Positions 61,649-64,000 of a stretch of DNA of 64,000 nt are shown piece by piece. The stretch spans positions 62,001 to 126,000 of the forward strand of contig JAHCIO010000003.1 in NCBI GenBank assembly GCA_026129185.1, read 5' to 3'. Position numbers and translations under genes: made by a program. Source of the stretch: Promineifilum sp019695075 (GTDB lineage Bacteria; Chloroflexota; Anaerolineae; Promineifilales; Promineifilaceae). Under the pieces are notes generated by a model that saw nothing but the letters and a program-made list of their open reading frames with translations, did no database searches and was not told where the DNA came from. The first letter of the stretch is position 1, and each line of letters starts with the position of its first letter.

Positions 61649-61771
61649 GCTGACCGCCGACGGCCGACCGCTGACCGCTGATAGAGCCAGACAGGTGATG
61701 GGTGTCCACCAGCACATTGGTGTCAGGCATTCTTGCGACGGTCAGCGGTCGGCCGTCAGCGGTCAGTTGTG
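61649..61771. repeat. Inverted GACCGCC/GGTCAGC heptamer arms around a PIN-like fragment
   Basis: CTGACCGCCGACGGCCGACC (61650-61669) and its near-complement ending GGTCGGCCGTCAGCGGTCAG (61747-61766) flank about 75 nt. The centre, on the - strand from ATG 61730, reads MPDTNVLVDTHHLSG, which resembles the first strand of a PIN domain. It lies between the terminator and trpB. Confidence 0.7.
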
Positions 61772-61798
61772 TAGGTTACTTGCAAAAGGAGAGGAACG

Positions 61799-63160
61799 AT
61801 GACTGAGCAGACAAAGTTTATTCTCGACGACAGCCGGCTGCCGCGGGCGTGGTACAACATCAACGCCGACCTGCCCACGCCGCCGGCCCCTGTGTTGCAC
61901 CCCGGCACGCTGGAGCCGGTGACGCCCGACTTCCTGGGCGTCCTCTTCCCGATGGCCCTCATCCTGCAAGAGATCAGCACGGAGCGCTACATCGAAATCC
62001 CGGAGCCGGTGCGCGATGTCTATCGCATGTGGCGGCCGACGCCCTTCCTGCGCGCGGCGCGGTTGGAGCGCGTGCTCGACACGCCGGCCCACATCTACTT
62101 CAAGTACGAGGGCGCCAGCCCGGTGGGCAGCCACAAGCCGAACACGGCCGTGCCGCAGGCGTTCTACAACAAGCAGGAGGGCACCAAGGCGCTGACCACG
62201 GAGACGGGCGCGGGGCAGTGGGGTTCGGCCCTGGCCATGGCCTGCGACTTCTTCGGCATTGACCTGGAGGTCTACATGGTCAAGGAGTCGTTCCACCAGA
62301 AGCCCTATCGCCGGGTGATCATGGAGAGCTACGGGGCCAGGGTCTACGCCAGCCCCAGCAGCAACACCCAGTACGGCCGCGCCCTGCTGGCCGACAACCC
62401 CGACGCGCCCGGCTCGCTCGGCATCGCCATCTCCGAGGCTGTCGAGGCCGCGGCCACGTCCGGCGGGGCCAAGAAGTACAGCCTCGGCTCGGTGCTCAAC
62501 CACGTCCTGTTGCATCAAACGGTCGTCGGTCTGGAGGCGCTGGAGCAGTTTGAGATGGCCGACGAATACCCCGACGTGCTCATCGGCTGCACCGGCGGCG
62601 GCTCCAACTTCGCCGGCTTCACCTTCCCGTTCATCCACAAGAACCTGACCGAGGGCAAGACGACGCGCGTCATCGCCGCCGAGCCGACGGCCTCGCCCAG
62701 CCTGACCAAGGGGCGCTACACCTTTGACTACGGCGACACGGCCCAGATGGCCCCCATCGTCAAGATGTACACGCTCGGCCATACCTTCATCCCGCCGGGC
62801 ATCCACGCCGGCGGCCTGCGCTACCACGGCATGTCCCCGCAGGTCAGCGCCCTGCTCCACGGCGGCCAGATCGAGGCGCGGGCCGTCAAGCAGCTCGACA
62901 CCTTCAAGGCCGGTCTGACTTTCCTGCGCGCCGAGGGCATCATCCCCGCGCCCGAATCGACCCACGCCATCGCCGTAGCCATTGACGAGGCGCTACGCTG
63001 CAAGGCCGCCGGCGAGAAGAAGGTCATCGCCTTCAACCTCAGCGGCCACGGCCACTTCGACATGACCGCCTACGACAGCTACCTGAAGGGGCAGTTGGAG
63101 GACTACGAGTACCCGGTCGAGGCAGTGGAAGAAGCGTTACAGCATCTGCCGGCAGTGTAG
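61799..63160 (+). CDS. trpB: Tryptophan synthase beta chain, TrpB2 type
   Basis: A 453-residue PLP enzyme of the longer TrpB2 group: the extended N terminus (LDDSRLPRAWYNINADLP), WRPTPFLRAARLE, the PLP lysine K113 in GSHKPNTA, ETGAGQWGSALA and the phosphate-binding GGGSNFAG near 265. It condenses indole and serine. TrpB2 enzymes often work without a tightly bound TrpA, and no trpA follows. AAGGAGAGG precedes the ATG. Control by the upstream Trp T-box fits. Its stop overlaps a hairpin repeat by one base. Confidence 0.93.
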   Translation: MTEQTKFILDDSRLPRAWYNINADLPTPPAPVLHPGTLEPVTPDFLGVLFPMALILQEISTERYIEIPEPVRDVYRMWRPTPFLRAARLERVLDTPAHIYFKYEGASPVGSHKPNTAVPQAFYNKQEGTKALTTETGAGQWGSALAMACDFFGIDLEVYMVKESFHQKPYRRVIMESYGARVYASPSSNTQYGRALLADNPDAPGSLGIAISEAVEAAATSGGAKKYSLGSVLNHVLLHQTVVGLEALEQFEMADEYPDVLIGCTGGGSNFAGFTFPFIHKNLTEGKTTRVIAAEPTASPSLTKGRYTFDYGDTAQMAPIVKMYTLGHTFIPPGIHAGGLRYHGMSPQVSALLHGGQIEARAVKQLDTFKAGLTFLRAEGIIPAPESTHAIAVAIDEALRCKAAGEKKVIAFNLSGHGHFDMTAYDSYLKGQLEDYEYPVEAVEEALQHLPAV

Positions 63161-63224
63161 TGGCGCGATTCTCCGAATCGCCTCCTGAGGGCATAGATAG
63201 CGCGATTCGGGAGAATCGCGCCAC
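63160..63224. repeat. Two inverted CGATTCTCCGAATCG hairpin repeats between trpB and trpE
   Basis: A copy at 63160-63182 and an inverted copy at 63201-63224, together also able to pair as one large hairpin (GTGGCGCGATTC with GAATCGCGCCAC). They belong to the same family as those at 33836 and 58490. Confidence 0.9.
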
Positions 63225-63236
63225 GGATGGAGAACT

Positions 63237-64000
63237 ATGGTCACATTTGATTCGACAGCCGAGACGTTGCGCCCGACCCTGGACGAGTTCCGCGCGCTGG
63301 CGCGGGGGGCGGCCAACCTGATCCCGGTCACGCGCGAGTTTGCCGCCGACCTGGAAACGCCCGTGTCCGTCTACCTGAAGCTGATGGAGGAGCCGGGGGC
63401 GTCGTTCCTGCTGGAGTCGGTCGAGGGAGGCGAACAGGTCGGCCGCTATTCCTTCGTCGGCGTCGGCCTGCATCGCCGGGTGGAACTGCGCGGGCGGGCG
63501 ATCGCGTGGAGCGGCCTGCCCGCCGACGACCTGCCCGGCGGCGATGAGCCGGGCGACATCCTCGACGCCGTGCGCGACGCGCTGGCCCGCTACCGGCCCG
63601 CGCCCGTGCCCGGCCTGCCGCGGCTCAGCGGCGGCGCGGTCGGCTACATGGGCTACGACGTGGTGCGCTTCTTCGAGCGCCTACCGGAGACGGCCGCCCC
63701 CGGCCTTGACCTGCCCGACGCCATCTTCCTGCTGGTGGACACGCTGGTTGTCTTCGACCACGCTCGCCACCGGCTGGTGCTGCTGGCCAACGCCCACGTA
63801 CCGGAGGGCGGCGATGTGGAGGCGGCCTACGTGGACGCGCTGCGGCGCATCGACCGGCTGGCGGAGAAGCTGCTCCGTCCGCTGCCGGCCGTGCCCATCC
63901 GCCGCTGGGGCGCGACTCACGGCAACGGCCAGGCGCTGGAAGCCAACATGACCCGCGCCCAGCACGAGGCGATGGTGTTGCGAGCCAAGGAGCACATCGC
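63237..64000 (+). CDS. trpE: Anthranilate synthase component I (3' partial)
   Basis: The gene begins at ATG 63237 and runs off the right edge, leaving 254 codons. It starts MVTFDSTAETLRPTLDEFRA and continues with NLIPVTREFAADLETPVSVYLKLM, the TrpE N-terminal domain. SFLLESVEGGEQVGRYSFVG carries the LLES element of the tryptophan feedback site. GGAVGYMGYDVVRFFE and, at the edge, MTRAQHEAMVLRAKEHI lead into the chorismate-binding domain. It makes anthranilate from chorismate and glutamine/ammonia. GGAG precedes the ATG. Transcription from the T-box promoter through trpB is likely. Confidence 0.92.
   Translation, partial: MVTFDSTAETLRPTLDEFRALARGAANLIPVTREFAADLETPVSVYLKLMEEPGASFLLESVEGGEQVGRYSFVGVGLHRRVELRGRAIAWSGLPADDLPGGDEPGDILDAVRDALARYRPAPVPGLPRLSGGAVGYMGYDVVRFFERLPETAAPGLDLPDAIFLLVDTLVVFDHARHRLVLLANAHVPEGGDVEAAYVDALRRIDRLAEKLLRPLPAVPIRRWGATHGNGQALEANMTRAQHEAMVLRAKEHI

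Overview
The window is very GC-rich, densely packed DNA from a bacterial chromosome. No rRNA or tRNA gene was seen. The gene set points to Chloroflexota, perhaps an Anaerolineae- or Promineifilum-like lineage: a TrpB2-type tryptophan synthase behind a T-box, methylmalonyl-CoA epimerase beside malate dehydrogenase, lipoproteins with Thr/Pro/Ala-rich linkers, and gaps full of short palindromic and heptameric repeats. The taxonomy is inference from gene content, not from a marker gene.

Layout. (1) 1-19.2 kb, + strand, is an exopolysaccharide locus: two GT4 glycosyltransferases, a PaaK/CapK-like adenylate enzyme, a GT39-like membrane protein, a GT2 enzyme, a Tat-exported beta-helix protein, a methyltransferase, an initiating sugar-phosphate transferase with unusual domain order, a LegB-like dehydratase with nucleotidyltransferase and aminotransferase, a Wzz/BY-kinase, a LysM protein and an O-antigen-ligase-like protein. 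(2) 19.3-27.6 kb holds housekeeping genes: ABC-F ATPase, coaE, a site-2 protease, plsX, fabF, a NERD-like membrane protein and a PhoU-like protein. (3) 27.6-36.0 kb is a complete branched-chain amino-acid ABC transporter (livKHMGF) followed by an ornithine-cyclodeaminase-like enzyme and a FAD amine oxidase. (4) 36.1-39.2 kb, - strand, is a lower-GC block of three helical proteins that look like a tripartite ClyA/HBL-superfamily pore-forming toxin; this is the most interesting candidate system. (5) 39.5-49.0 kb has a double-domain binding lipoprotein, a divergent plsY, a JAMM peptidase, an aspartase, a ferredoxin, superoxide dismutase and a large membrane protein with an in-frame repeat array. 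(6) 49.3-54.5 kb is a cluster of three PIN-type toxin-antitoxin pairs around a MecA-like lipoprotein PBP, ending in a broken DUF4177-like gene. (7) 54.5-61.1 kb has lpdA, methylmalonyl-CoA epimerase, mdh, an ArsR/AHSA1 pair, a DUF1801 protein, a TrmH-type methyltransferase, a MazF pair and a MaoC protein. (8) 61.2-64 kb is a tryptophan operon (trpB, trpE partial) behind a T-box leader whose specifier reads TGG.

A theme across the window is invasion by small repeats: heptanucleotide arrays (TCAGTGG-, TCGGCGG-, TAGGGAT-, AATTAGG-type) and several short perfect hairpins. They sit between genes, supply stop codons and C-terminal tails, interrupt two reading frames without breaking them, and are nested inside the T-box leader.
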